Shown here piece after piece: positions 21,075 to 31,249 of a stretch of DNA of 64,000 bases (the first letter of the stretch is position 1; the number at the start of each line of letters is the position of its first letter). The notes beneath the pieces were generated by a model. It did no database searches. It had not been told where the DNA came from and saw only the letters and a list, made by a program, of their open reading frames with translations. Origin of the DNA: Ichthyophis bannanicus (taxonomy: Eukaryota; Chordata; Amphibia; Gymnophiona; Ichthyophiidae); contig CM066031.1 in the NCBI GenBank assembly GCA_033557465.1, forward strand, positions 1,674,314,800-1,674,378,799, in the 5' to 3' direction. A program made the translations under genes and the position numbers.

Positions 21075-22422
21075 AGCGTGCCCCTCTGAACCGGCGAGAA
21101 TCTCGACCTTGCCCCCGAGTCACTATGTTCACCGTAGGCACCTTAGGACGGTCTTCTGGTAAATGACCCCCTTTGGAGTCCCCAAGATCTTTCACTATCT
21201 TTTCCAAGGCTTCTCCAAAAAGCAGCTTGCCTTTGTAGGGGAGCTTGCTGAGCCGGGACTTGGAAGAAGCATCAGCTGCCCAGTTCCTTAGCCAAAGAAA
21301 ACGTCTGGCCGCAATCACCGAAGCCATGGATTTTGTGGAGATTCTAACCAAGTCATAGAAGACGTCCACAAGGTAAGCTGCGGCCGACTCAAACTTAGCT
21401 CCCTCCACTGACGAGCCTTCCGCGGACTCTGCAGCAGAGTCCCCTTGGAGCCAACGGATCGAAGCTCTGGAAACATATGCCCCGCAAATGGATGTCTGAA
21501 AAGCCAGCGCACTAGAATCAAAAGTCTGTTTCAGGAGCACCTAAAGCTTACGATCTTGCAGGTCCTTAAGCGCTGCTCCCCCTTCTATGGGTATTGTGGT
21601 CTTTTTCGTTACCGCTGACACTAAGGCATCCACCTTAGGCATTTTTAATAATTCTCTCTCCTCCATTGGAATCGGGTACAGACGTCCCAGAGCGCGAGCA
21701 CCCCTAAGCGTAGCCTCTGGGAACTCCCACTCTGACTCCACCATGTGCTTAATCACGCGGTGAACCGGAAAACAGCGCTGCTCAGTTTTAAACCCCTGCA
21801 ACAACGGATCCTCTAATGGCTGCTGTGGCACCGAGGGCATAACAATATTCAGAGCGACTAAGGACTGCGTAATAAGAGCTCCCAGCTCTTCTTTGCGGAA
21901 AACCCTAAAGACATTAGGGTCCTCGCCCGATGTTAGTTCACCCTCCTCTAGCTCTATAGGCCAGGAGTCGACGCCTGCCTCTGAGATGATCTCACCATCC
22001 TCTAGTGCCTGAGGCATCGAGATCTGCGGCTCCGCGCTGTCTAGTCCAGCTCCAAGTAAGGCCACCTTCTGGGAAGGACCCTCCCCCAAATCCATTATAG
22101 CCACCTCAGGCTTTAACCTGTCCTCACTAGGAGCAGCCAGGGAGGGACTAAGCACCTGGGATGCTTTCAATAAATAGGCCTTATGCAATGCCAAAATAAA
22201 GTCTGGCGAAAATAAAGAAGAAACCTCTTCCTGAGCTTCAGGAAAGGCTGGTGCTGTGCTGACAGGCGCCGGAGAATCTTTATGTGATTTAGATTTTCTT
22301 TTAACATGCTTACTTTGACCCGCGGGAGAAACGGCCGGCTCCCCCAACATGGCCGCCGTTCCCGCCTTTTCTGAGGCAACCTGAGGTTTCTCCCCCTCTT
22401 TAAGCCCCGGCTTGCCTTCCAT
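20959..22422 (-). CDS. DIRS copy C gag-like protein, one nonsense codon
   Basis: I chose the Met at 22422 (MEGKPGLKEGEKPQVASEK) because the upstream in-frame Met at 22590 precedes sequence unlike other copies. About 487 codons follow. In order: a Lys-rich stretch (KHVKRKSKSHKD), LFSPDFILALHKAYLLK, an acidic region (LEDGEIISEAG; ELEEGELTSGED), FRVFRKEELGALITQSLVAL, CFPVHRVIKHMVESEWEFPE, KKTTIPIEGGAALKDLQDRK, then TAG at 21541-21543 (probably from CAG). Next come VLLKQTFDSSALAFQT, LPYKGKLLFGEALEKIVKDL and an Arg/Gly/Phe-rich RNA-binding-like tail. Unlike copies A and H, no CxxC-x12-CxxC motif is visible at this start. Confidence 0.85.
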
Positions 22423-22922
22423 ACTGATTAGCGAAAACACGTGGAAAGAGCTAAATAACGCTAAAACTGGAACCGCTAGCCGCAAAAAGAAACCGCCGCT
22501 GACAGAAACCGCGAACCGCCGGCAGCTGCCCAACCGCGAACCCGCCGACTCCGAGACTATGTCCCACCAGTTAACCACGTCAGCAAACAACTAAGCCGGT
22601 AAACGAATCTGCTGCATTACGGAAAGTCACATACCTGAGTTTAGTGCTCCTTGTCATGTCTCCGCTTCCCCGCAGCTAGCGGGAGCCGGAGAACACGACT
22701 CAAGGCAAGGACAGGTGGAATCTGGGGCTCCCAGGCCAACCTCCTTAAAGCTACAACACCCAGCTAACTTGAGGCAGGCTCTGCCCCTTACGCTGCTTAT
22801 ATCAGCTTGCTCTGTCTCTTCCGGCTACATTTAGTTAGATCAGAGAAGGTGCGCTAGGGAAATATAGCATAGCATAGCTCAGCCAGAGTCAATCTGCTAA
22901 CAAATTATCCCCATTCACAGAA
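22423..22922 (-). other. 5' untranslated region of DIRS copy C up to the nested insertion
   Basis: It lies between the gag start and the point where copy D entered (22922/28156). No ORF is recognised. It is GC-rich near 22480-22720 and should hold the promoter and leader of copy C, but I see no defined element. Confidence 0.5.
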
Positions 22923-23110
22923 AGCACAGTTACTTACCTGTAACAGGTGATCTCTGGGAACAGCAGGAATAAGTCTTCACATATGGGTACGTCGGTACCG
23001 ACGGAGTCCGCGCGGGAACGCTTCCCAGCGTCCAATCAGAAAGCTTTTGGAAGCATCACAACACGCCTGCATGCTGCCTTCCCGCCTTCCCAACTGTCTC
23101 TCCTCAGTTA
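22923..23110 (-). repeat. 3' inverted terminal repeat of DIRS copy D
   Basis: It is the reverse complement of 27994-28155 plus a unique outer block (agcacagttacttacctgta). It includes the perfect palindrome CGTCGGTACCGACG at 22990-23003, mirrored at 28101-28114. Confidence 0.9.
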
Positions 23111-23204
23111 AGTTTTAAAGCTGAGACAAAGAAAGAGAGAGAGCAAGGAAGGGAAAGATAGAGATAGAGAAATGCAACTCCTAGGGGAGGTGGGTGGGTT
23201 GTGA

Positions 23205-23300
23205 AGACTTATTCCTGCTGTTCCCAGAGATCACCTGTTACAGGTAAGTAACTGTGCTATCTCCAGGAACAGGCAGGAATGAGTCTTCACATATTGGGAC
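23205..23300 (-). repeat. Internal complementary region of DIRS copy D
   Basis: It reads attcctgctgttcccagaga then tcacctgttacaggtaagta (3' terminus reversed) and continues directly into atctccaggaacaggcagga (5' terminus reversed). It is very close in sequence to the same region of copy F. Confidence 0.88.
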
Positions 23301-24097
23301 TCCCAAGCTCAGATGCCCGGAGGGAGTCCTAGCATGTTGCAAGTCTAGAACGAGCCATGCTATTCCTCAGGACCTCAGGCATCCTGGGGATGGAGGGTAG
23401 GAGTTGAATACAGAAAAGAGCTGTAATCTGGGCCTCCCTTGTTGGCAATGCACAAGTGCACTGAGCTACATATGGATCTGATAGAAGAGCCAGTGAATGT
23501 GCGCAAGGGGTACCTCACTGAGAAGTAGAGGTAATAAGTAGAACAAAAAACAAGTGGAGGTCAGAACCCTTTAGGGTGAGAAAAATAGCCCCAGGGGAAA
23601 ACTGGGGTAGTATGAGAGGTAGAGCTTCAGCGGAGACGCAGAAGGTACTATTAAGGAAAGCTTAAGCTGCTTTGGTCCAAAAACAGTACAAATTTAGGGC
23701 CAAGAGAAAACTATAGTCTAACCCAACTGGACTGGGGTTGGAATCAGTCCATGTAGGGAAAAAAGGGTATGGAAACCCTTGTATCTGATAAAAAGGTAAG
23801 GACAGACTCAGGAGCGCTAAGCTTTAGAGCAACGGAAGCTCCGCAATGTCTTTCCTAAATGGGGTCAATTAGGAAAGAAAGGTACATGGAGAGCTTCAGG
23901 AATACCTAACCTGAAAAGGTTAATTACCACAGGAGTGGTTCTAGGTGTAGTCCCCTAGGTATGCTGGTACAGCATTGATAGGGTTAGTGCCCATCTGTCA
24001 GGATCATAAAGGAATGTTAGGATATCTGATCCTAACAGACAGATAGATAAGTAGATGGATACAGATCTATCTAAAAATATATCTCATTATATGTATT

Positions 24098-24100
<3 letters not shown>

Positions 24101-24147
<47 letters not shown>
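24101..24147. repeat. (AT)n microsatellite
   Basis: About 23 uninterrupted AT units within copy D, followed by AT-rich flank. Confidence 0.95.
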
Positions 24148-24149
<2 letters not shown>

Positions 24150-24232
24150 AATATATACACATATAGGATATATATGCATATATCTATAAAGAGATATGTA
24201 TGGGCAGAAGACACACAGATAGATATAAATCA

Positions 24233-24234
<2 letters not shown>

Positions 24235-24281
<47 letters not shown>
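24235..24281. repeat. (AT)n microsatellite
   Basis: About 23 uninterrupted AT units, 90 bp from a similar tract. The pair could fold or expand together. Confidence 0.95.
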
Positions 24282-24285
<4 letters not shown>

Positions 24286-25730
24286 GATGAATAGGCAAGC
24301 ATATAGAGACATGTCTCCAGGTATATGAATGGAGAGATGTCCAGAGAACCCCCTCCCCCTTTATAGGGAGAGAGGAAGATTTATCTAATAGCAAGAAGGT
24401 TGATACCTGCTTGAATAGATAAAATAGAAAAAATCCTCTTCTCCTGGTTATGACTGGCATAGTCAGAGGAAAGGTGTCCCTGACAAAAAGGCGGCTTAAT
24501 TCTTTGCAGAATTTGAGCTCTTGAGTAACCAGGATGGCCTACGTGAAAATGGCAGAGGATAACGGCAGTCTGCAGACAGGAAGTCCAGATATCTCCAGAA
24601 TTGTAGTATGGAGATTGGATAGAGGAGGCCTCTGGAGGAAGATACCCTAGTGATCCGCCTATGAGGGCAAGATGGGTATTAGGTATCCTCTAGCTGCCAG
24701 TGAAGAATTTATCTCTGACGGGAGACCCTAGGAGATATGGGCCAAGCCAGGGAATTGGCCCTTCTTTAGGCTTTCACGTATTGAAAGGCCTGAGGCTTAT
24801 GCCTCAAAAGATTTTTAAGATAAGATGGAAAGGGTAGAGAATACCTGCCAGGCATGAAACATGACTGGGGAAACCCTTTTAACCATCTGGGGTTATCTGC
24901 TAGACAAGATACTAATGCTCTCTAGCAAGGGCCCATAGTGCAAAGCTACTCTAGTAGAGTTGCAGAGAGCATGCTGCAGGTTGGTCAGAAGAAAAACTGG
25001 CTGTGGAAAGCCAGCAGGTAACCAGCTATTCTGCCAAGGGAAAGGGGCGAAGAATAGAAGTTAACCAACCAAACTGTGATAATAGGGTTTCCCAAACGAG
25101 GTTGATACCCTGTTTGGGACTTAGCACCGAGGCTAGGACGATTGCTAGTGGAGGGGAAAAACCTTGGTTGTGTAGTGAACAAAACCAATGGTTTAACCAC
25201 TAGGAATTGCTGCATTTGAAGCAACTATCAGGGCAACATGGAGAATTTCTTTTCCCTCCTCTTTTTTTTTTTTGGAAAAAAGAAACAGACATGGTAGGAC
25301 TTCCTATTGTCTGAGGAGCTGCCCTAAGGTAACAAGGGGGAAGACAACTCCAGAAGGGAGACTCCCCCGGTAGAACAGGGAGAGGACCATAAGGGCTTAC
25401 CCGTGCAAAAAAGTCACTCTTACAAACTAAATGTTGTAGTAAGAGGGAGGTAAGACAGAGTTGCAAGAGACCAATTATGGAGGAAGTCTCCGACAGGTGA
25501 GATGATACATGCCAATACATGGAAAACAACTGTCTATTGATAGTTGTTACCTCTCTTTCCTCCAAGAGGAAGAGGAAATCTGTTAAGTATAGGCATGATC
25601 ATCATAAAGACTCTTAGAGAAAAGATGTCTCATGAAGAGATATCTGGGTAGGTTAGGATAAATAGTGCAGATACTGCAAGTGAAAAGAAGCAGACTTCTA
25701 CCCTAACCAGCAACCAAGAGGGACAATGAT

Positions 25731-27775
25731 CTATTTGAAACCCTGCGACTGCTGGGTTTGTTGACCCTGTTGAGTTTGTAGATTCTTCAGACCAGGGCGA
25801 TGTTTCCCCTGTTTGGGAACATCGGTATGATGGTCAGATGATGGACAAAACCTTCTCCCCCTAGGAGAAGAAAGATTGATAGGACATTTCCTACCTACTG
25901 GGAAAGAAGGCGGCGTAGAATAGCCTCTGGAAACAGGAAAGTCAGTGGATAACTGAGTAACCTGGAGTAAAGACTCCTTGTTGAAGAGATTTTCTCCAGT
26001 GCAAGTATTATTTCCCAGTCTTTCTTGTGCCCATTTGTCCAAGTCTGAAGCTTGGAGCCAGGCTCTACGTCGTGCCCCTATAGCTATAGCAGAAGTCCTG
26101 CTAACAGACTCAAAGGAGTCTAGGGAAGCACGAGTAAAAACCTAGAGATATTATGAGCATGACTAACCAATAAGGAATAGTCTGCTTGTTTGGGCTCTTG
26201 AAGAAAAGGAGTCAAAAGATGTAATTTTCTTGTGACCTCCTCAAGAGATAGACCCATATACAAAATATATGAGAGAATTCTTGCTGAAAGCATGGATGTC
26301 TGGAAGGTTTGATGTCCAAAGGCATCTAGTGTCTTAGACTCACGACCTGGCGGACAAGAAGAGTGCTTTTTATTATTCTTCACTCGCCTCAATGCTGATT
26401 CCACTACAATGGAATGATGAGGAAGTTGAGTCCTTTGAAACCCTGAAGAGGGGGGCACCTGATATAGGAGATCAGCTGCTCTGGAAAGTGGGGGTACCTT
26501 TAAAGGAGCTTCCCACATTCGTAGAAGGAGATCCTGCAAAGAATGATGCAAAGGAAACATTATATTCTCCTTTGCTTCGCTAGGAACAGAGAGGTATTCT
26601 GTATTTCCTTGTGTAGGATCTTGTCCAGGAATAGGAATGGCAAGTGATTTTGCCATATCCAGGAGGAAAGTCTGGAAAGAAGGATCCCCAGAGGGAACTT
26701 CCCTTGGAAAGGCTAGATCTGATGAAGAACTAGCGTTGGCACCGAGGGATCTATTCCAGTATATAGGAATAGAAGATCCTGAATGGTGCAGTATGGGATC
26801 CTTAGATGGTGGTCGCTGGTACTGCAGGTCAGAACCAGTGACAGTTGGTAACAGATCGTCCATGCTAGGGATCGATTCCAGACTCGGCATCGAGGGAAGC
26901 GAGCCTGACGAGAGAAGCATGGAAGGTACCGACCGTAATGGTACTGTGGATATCGGTACCGTATCTGATAGCGGTGGAAGAAGACCAGCCAGTGGCAACT
27001 CTAACGGTATCGGAGGAACTGAGAGTTGCGGATCCGAAGTATCGGAACCGAGCCTTCAGTACTGACGGGAGTTGGTACCAAGGCGAGTCGGTACCCAGTC
27101 CTCCAGACTGGAGATCGATTCCAGACTCGGCATCGAAGGAAGCGAGTCTATCGATGCACGTCTGGAGGGTACCGACGTTGGTACTAGTATCGGTGACGAT
27201 ACCGATACTGAAAAGTCGGTCAGAAGCGTATCCACCGGGCCCGTAGGTACCGAGGACGCCAGACGACGATCCTTGGTGAGGAATATTTCATCCAACACCA
27301 GTGACGATGCAGGGGTATCGGTACCGCTCGAAGCGGATGCCACCACCGGACATGGCTCAGGTATGTTCTGTGAGGGGTGAACCTCAGGAACAACCTGAAA
27401 CCCCATACAGGCTTTGGAGGCCGAAGACTCCCACCGGGGTTTTGAAGCCAGTGGATTATCGAGGGCAAGGCCGGAGGCATCTCTATGCTGTGCATGAGAA
27501 CTGCCGCTCGAGGACTGGCTAGTCTTAACAGACTGTTTTTGGGTTACCTGATCCTGTGTAGAAGAAGATATGGTCGGTGCCCTGAAGTTAGAGGGGGACC
27601 GCGTGTCGAGGGGAACTCGATGTTGAAAACTTCTTCTCACCATACTGGTGCCCGAGGGCTCCGGAGGAAAATGGTCAGGACACAAGCAGGTTAGACACCA
27701 ATTATGAGTGTCTAAAAATAAAGTTGTACCGCCACAGTTTGTACATTTCCTGAGGAAAGTGGCTGGCGGTTCCAT
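25731..27775 (-). pseudogene. DIRS copy D gag-like ORF, two breaks
   Basis: It starts MEPPATFLRKCTNCGGTTLF, then LDTHNWCLTCLCPDHF, giving CxxC-x12-CxxC-x4-H. Frame 27775-27056 ends in a region of Ser/Pro/Val repeats (SVSVSSPILVPTSVPS). Frame 26998-26120 continues with SFQTFLLDMAKSLAIPIPGQ, LLYQVPPSSGFQRTQLPHHS, ESKTLDAFGHQTFQTSMLSA. A further shift leads to frame 26042-25731 with DKWAQERLGNNTCTGENLFN and a Gln-rich tail. It is colinear with gag of F and B. It is the only protein region kept in copy D. Confidence 0.85.
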
Positions 27776-27993
27776 GAGGAAAAATGGAGAGGCCTAGAAG
27801 GCCTGAGAACCGTGAGACACTAAAAAAGAAAAATATATTCCTTAAAGGGAAAATATTTTACAAGAAAAGAAAAAAGAAACACCGGCGGTACCGGTGGCGT
27901 CGGGGAAGGCAGCCGCGACCACAAGAAAACTAAAAAATAAAAGAAGAATTTTCTGCGGTGACAGAACGTCCTGCCGGCTCCGCAGAAAAACGA

Positions 27994-28155
27994 AAACTGA
28001 GGAGAGGCAGTTGGGAAGGCGGGAAGGCAGCACGCAGGCATGTTGGGATGCTTCCAAAAGCTTTCTGATTGGACGCTGGGAAGCGTTCCCGCGCGGACTC
28101 CGTCGGTACCGACGTACCCATATGTGAAGACTCATTCCTGCTTGTTCCTGGAGAT
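27994..28155 (-). repeat. 5' inverted terminal repeat of DIRS copy D
   Basis: It is inverted relative to 22945-23110. It carries CGTCGGTACCGACG at 28101-28114 and ends ...gcttgttcctggagat at 28155. Confidence 0.88.
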
Positions 28156-28348
28156 CTATCTGCTCCTTTAGTAGGGAGAGGCACGGAACCTACATCCTGT
28201 TCAGCTGCTGAGGACTGTAAGACTGGAGCAGTGCAGCAAGGGGGAGTGGCTTAGTCTGTTAGCAAAACTTTGGTTTACAGTCCTCAGCTGCTGAAGGGGA
28301 TTGACAACCCTATCGTTCCTTGGACTGGCCCGGAGAAACGAGAAGGAA
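28156..28348 (-). repeat. 5' inverted terminal repeat of DIRS copy C, with perfect hairpin
   Basis: It is inverted relative to 17470-17610. It contains perfectly complementary 21-bp arms at 28200-28220 and 28275-28295 around a 54-bp loop. The hairpin position matches those in copies A and H. It ends cggagaaacgagaaggaa at 28348, then the LINE ORF1 resumes. Confidence 0.88.
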
Positions 28349-29640
28349 AGAGAAAATTACGGACAAAAAAAGAGGGGTAAACCTATTTGACTGGCAAAGT
28401 AATAAAGTCGCTAATATTGTAGATTTGGCCCCGCCACGCAGCTGAGGAGGGAGTTTTGTTACAACACTGCACAGCTTAGGAACGTGAATGCACGGTACCG
28501 CTGGCTCTTCCCGTCTGGTATTGTTGTTACTTAATGGTTAAGCAGGCCACAATACTTAAAGAAACAGCACAGGTAGTGAAAGCTTGGGATCAGAGATGTG
28601 GAGCTTCCAGAGGAGACGGAGGAGTGGAAAGGAGCTGCACAGGAGAGGTGGAAGATGGTGAAGAGGCAGCACAGACAGAATCTGCGGATGGACAAAGCTG
28701 TGACTGCAACGTGAAGAAAAATTGTAGAAATAATGGGAATGTTAGGTGTTGGACTCTTCTGGGAGTATGGTGGTGGGGGACGGGAGACTGGGCAGGTGTG
28801 TGAATGCTTTGGGCTATGTACAGGGGAGAGAGAAAAAAGGGTATATGGCTAAGTTTGGAGGGGCGGTCTGATACTAGTAGGGGGCAGGGTGTCTTCTGGA
28901 AGGGAGGGAGGGGAGAGAAAAATACCAGTGTAGATGGGTAATGAGGTGCCGCATCTAGGAGGGTATGCTACTTCCCTGACTGGGGTGACTGCCATAGATG
29001 ATAGCTGGCAGGGAATTCTTGGGGAGGTGGGGCGCGGTATGGGCACGTAAGGGGAAAAAGGAGGTGGGTATGGTGGAGGAAGGATGGGACATGACTTGTA
29101 CAATTATGTCTGTTAATGCTAAGGGGCCAACGTCATGGCAAAAACGACGTTTTTTGTTTAGGGAGTGTAAAGAGCGGAAAGCAAAAATTGCTTTTTTGTG
29201 CAAGACATTTGAAAGTATCTCAAACACATTTATTGAGTAAGTGAGAGTATCCACATGCCTTTCTGGTAACCAATGAAAAGCACCACAGGAAAGGCATATT
29301 GATTGGAGGGGGGAGGGGGGAGTTTGGAAATTAAAGGGATAGTGAAGGATCCTCTGGGGAGGTACTTGATGGTGGAAGCAGTGGTAGATGAAATACTACT
29401 AGTGTTTCTTCAGTCTACACACTGAATACACAACAGGGAGGGGGTTTATGATCAACTGCAGGAGGTGTTATTGCAGTCTATTATAGTAGGGGGAGGATTT
29501 TAACATGGTACTTAAACCCAAAGCTGGATCATTCAAAGGGAGGAGAGGAGCAAGTGGCATATCATAGGAACAAATTGCTTCAATTATTAGAGGAGTGCAG
29601 CCTCTGGGATATTTGGAGAAGGACCGCAGGGCAGACAACA
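28349..29640 (+). pseudogene. L1/Tx1-like LINE: ORF1 C-terminus and ORF2 endonuclease start
   Basis: This continues the LINE cut at 17441. ORF1 resumes EKITDKKRGVNLFDWQSNKV then ANIVDLAPP, followed after a break by LRNVNARYRWLFPSG, the C-terminal domain of L1 ORF1p. From about 29098 the ORF2 apurinic endonuclease begins: TIMSVNAKGPTSWQKRRFLF, RECKERKAKIAFLCKTFESI. Further right, a DFNMVLKPKAGSF-like stretch corresponds to the GDFN motif of the endonuclease. Multiple stops are present. It is cut again at 29640 by the DIRS block E. Confidence 0.8.
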
Positions 29641-29900
29641 ATTACTCACCTGTAACAGGTGTTCTCCAGGAACAGCAGGAATCACAGAAAGCCTTTGGGA
29701 ATGCTACCACGCATGCATGGTCCCCTTCCCGCCCAAGGGTGCCATCTTGCTCAGTCAGATGACATAGCAAAAAAAGACAAACAATGTAGGAAGGCAAATG
29801 TAAGGAGAGGAGGGAGGGTTGTGAGGACTGATTCCTGCTGCTCCAGGTGACTAACTACACTTTCTCCAGGAACAAGCAGGAAGCCAGTCCTCACATATGG
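29641..29900 (-). repeat. Group II 3' terminal repeat and internal complementary region in block E
   Basis: It starts attactcacctgtaacaggt and contains cacgcatgcatggtcccctt, matching copy I (40791-41000). The internal complementary region at 29822-29900 reads ...ctccaggaacaagcaggaag, then tcctcacatatggg. About 25 bp of ITR next to the first block (the cacatatgggta part) is deleted. Confidence 0.8.
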
Positions 29901-29999
29901 GACTCCCTAGCTCCAGGCTGCCGAGGACCGAACCATGACAGCACCAATGGCGACCCGAGTGTGCATGCAATCCTGGAGGAAGAGCCCTATGTTTGACAA

Positions 30000-31240
30000 A
30001 CAGAAGGGATAGCTTCCTTCAGCCATCACGCAATGGAAGCTTTTGACACTACTTCTCCCTTACATGGCCCTCTGAAAAGGACATAACAGATGTTCCGATT
30101 TGCGAAAGGATCTGTCCACTTGAGATAATGATGCAGAACTCTGCGAACATCCAAGAGATGCAGTTGCCAATCCACTGAGTCCGAAAAAAATGGAAGAGCC
30201 ACCATCTCATTCAGGTGATATGCTGAAATTACCTTAGGTAAGAAAGAGGGTACAGGATGCAAAATTACCTTTTCCATGGAGAACACCAGGAAGGGCTCCC
30301 TATACAACAGCACTTGGAGCTCAGAGATTCTACGAGCCACCAGAAACACTACTTTCAAAATAAGATCCTTAAGAGTGGCCCTACTCAAGGGCTCAAAAGG
30401 AGACCTCTGGTCAACTTCGACAAGACCAAATTAAGGCCCCAAGATGGTACTATAGAACGCACAGGAGGATGAAGCTCTAAAAAAAACCGCACTACATCTG
30501 GACGAACTGTCAGGGAGACACCTTGTACTCGACCGTGAGAAAGGTGAGAACAGCAACTTGCATTCGCAATAAATTCAATGCCAGGCCCTTATCCACCCCA
30601 GCTTGCAAAAAGGCCAGCACGTCCGGAACTGTGGCCCGCAGCACCCACTGACCATGATTCGAAGATACACCAAACCTTAATATAGGACAAGGACATGGAA
30701 CACTTTCGAGGTGGAAATGACCTGTGCCAAGTAACCCCTTCTTCTTAGTCGAGCCCTCTCAAAAGCAAGTGAGAATTGATCCTCTTGAAGCATGAGGATC
30801 AGGCCTTGCGATTGTAAATTGCTCTTCATCGGCAGGTGCTATGGAACAGTAAACGACAAGTGGATAAGATCATGCATACCACAGCCTCGGAGGCCAATTT
30901 GGAGCTACCAGGCTCATCAGACCCCGATGAACCTCCCATCCTCTGGAGTAGTTACCCTATCAGGGGCCATGGAGGAAATACATAAAGGAGACCCTCCTTC
31001 GGCCAAGCTTGAACTAGCGCATCTAGACCTTCGGATATTCTTTTCCACCAATGGCTGGAGAACCGACTCACCTTGGCACTGGAGGTGGAAGCCATCAGAT
31101 CTATCATTGGCATCCCCAAGCGACGGGTTATGCTGTGAAACACCAAGCCCTCTAAGGACCATTCCCCCAGATTTAACTGATGCCTGCTGAGAAAGTCAGT
31201 TTGTACATTTTCTTTTCCTGTCATGTGTGCTGCCAATAAC
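30000..31240 (-). pseudogene. Group I DIRS recombinase and RT C-terminal remnants in block E
   Basis: Frame 30388-30026 reads LKDLILKVVFLVARRISELQ then VLLYREPFLVFSMEKVILHP (catalytic Arg I block), then CYVLFRGPCKGEVVSKASIA. It lacks the HxxR and Tyr end. 31242-30952 holds the RT C-terminal domain: TGKENVQTDFLSRHQLNLGE, MIDLMASTSSAKVSRFSSHW and LLYVFPPWPLIG. Between them several stops interrupt the core-binding domain. Confidence 0.75.
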
Positions 31241-31249
31241 AATAGGTGG

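Larger units (their letters stand above)
23301..25730 (-). other. Non-coding body of DIRS copy D
   Basis: The first ~110 bp (to about 23410) resembles the 3' UTR of copy F. After that no similarity to RT or recombinase is visible and no ORF is meaningful. It holds two long (AT)n tracts. It occupies the place of RT, RNase H and recombinase. Its origin is unknown: captured DNA or a long diverged deletion derivative. Confidence 0.6.
22923..28155 (-). mobile_element. DIRS retrotransposon copy D (group II), gag-only non-autonomous derivative nested in copy C
   Basis: 3' ITR 22923-23110, internal complementary region 23205-23300, about 2.3 kb of non-coding DNA, gag 25731-27775 and 5' ITR 27994-28155. 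RT, RNase H and recombinase are completely absent. The ends start agcacagttacttacctgta (left) and finish ctgcttgttcctggagat (right). C sequence lies on both sides. Because C is itself young and in a LINE, D is one of the latest arrivals. Confidence 0.9.
17442..28348 (-). mobile_element. DIRS retrotransposon copy C (group I), almost intact, carrying nested copy D
   Basis: On the minus strand: 5' ITR 28348-28156, nested copy D (28155-22923), 5' UTR, gag 22422-20959, RT-RNase H 21074-19059, overlapping recombinase ORF to 18018, internal complementary region about 17900-17998, and 3' ITR to 17442. It sits within a LINE ORF1: removing 17442-28348 restores GGT-ACA-AAA-GAG-AAA in frame, so both ends are fixed to the base and no target duplication is seen. 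Coding damage is three nonsense codons and one frameshift at a G7 run. Confidence 0.92.
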
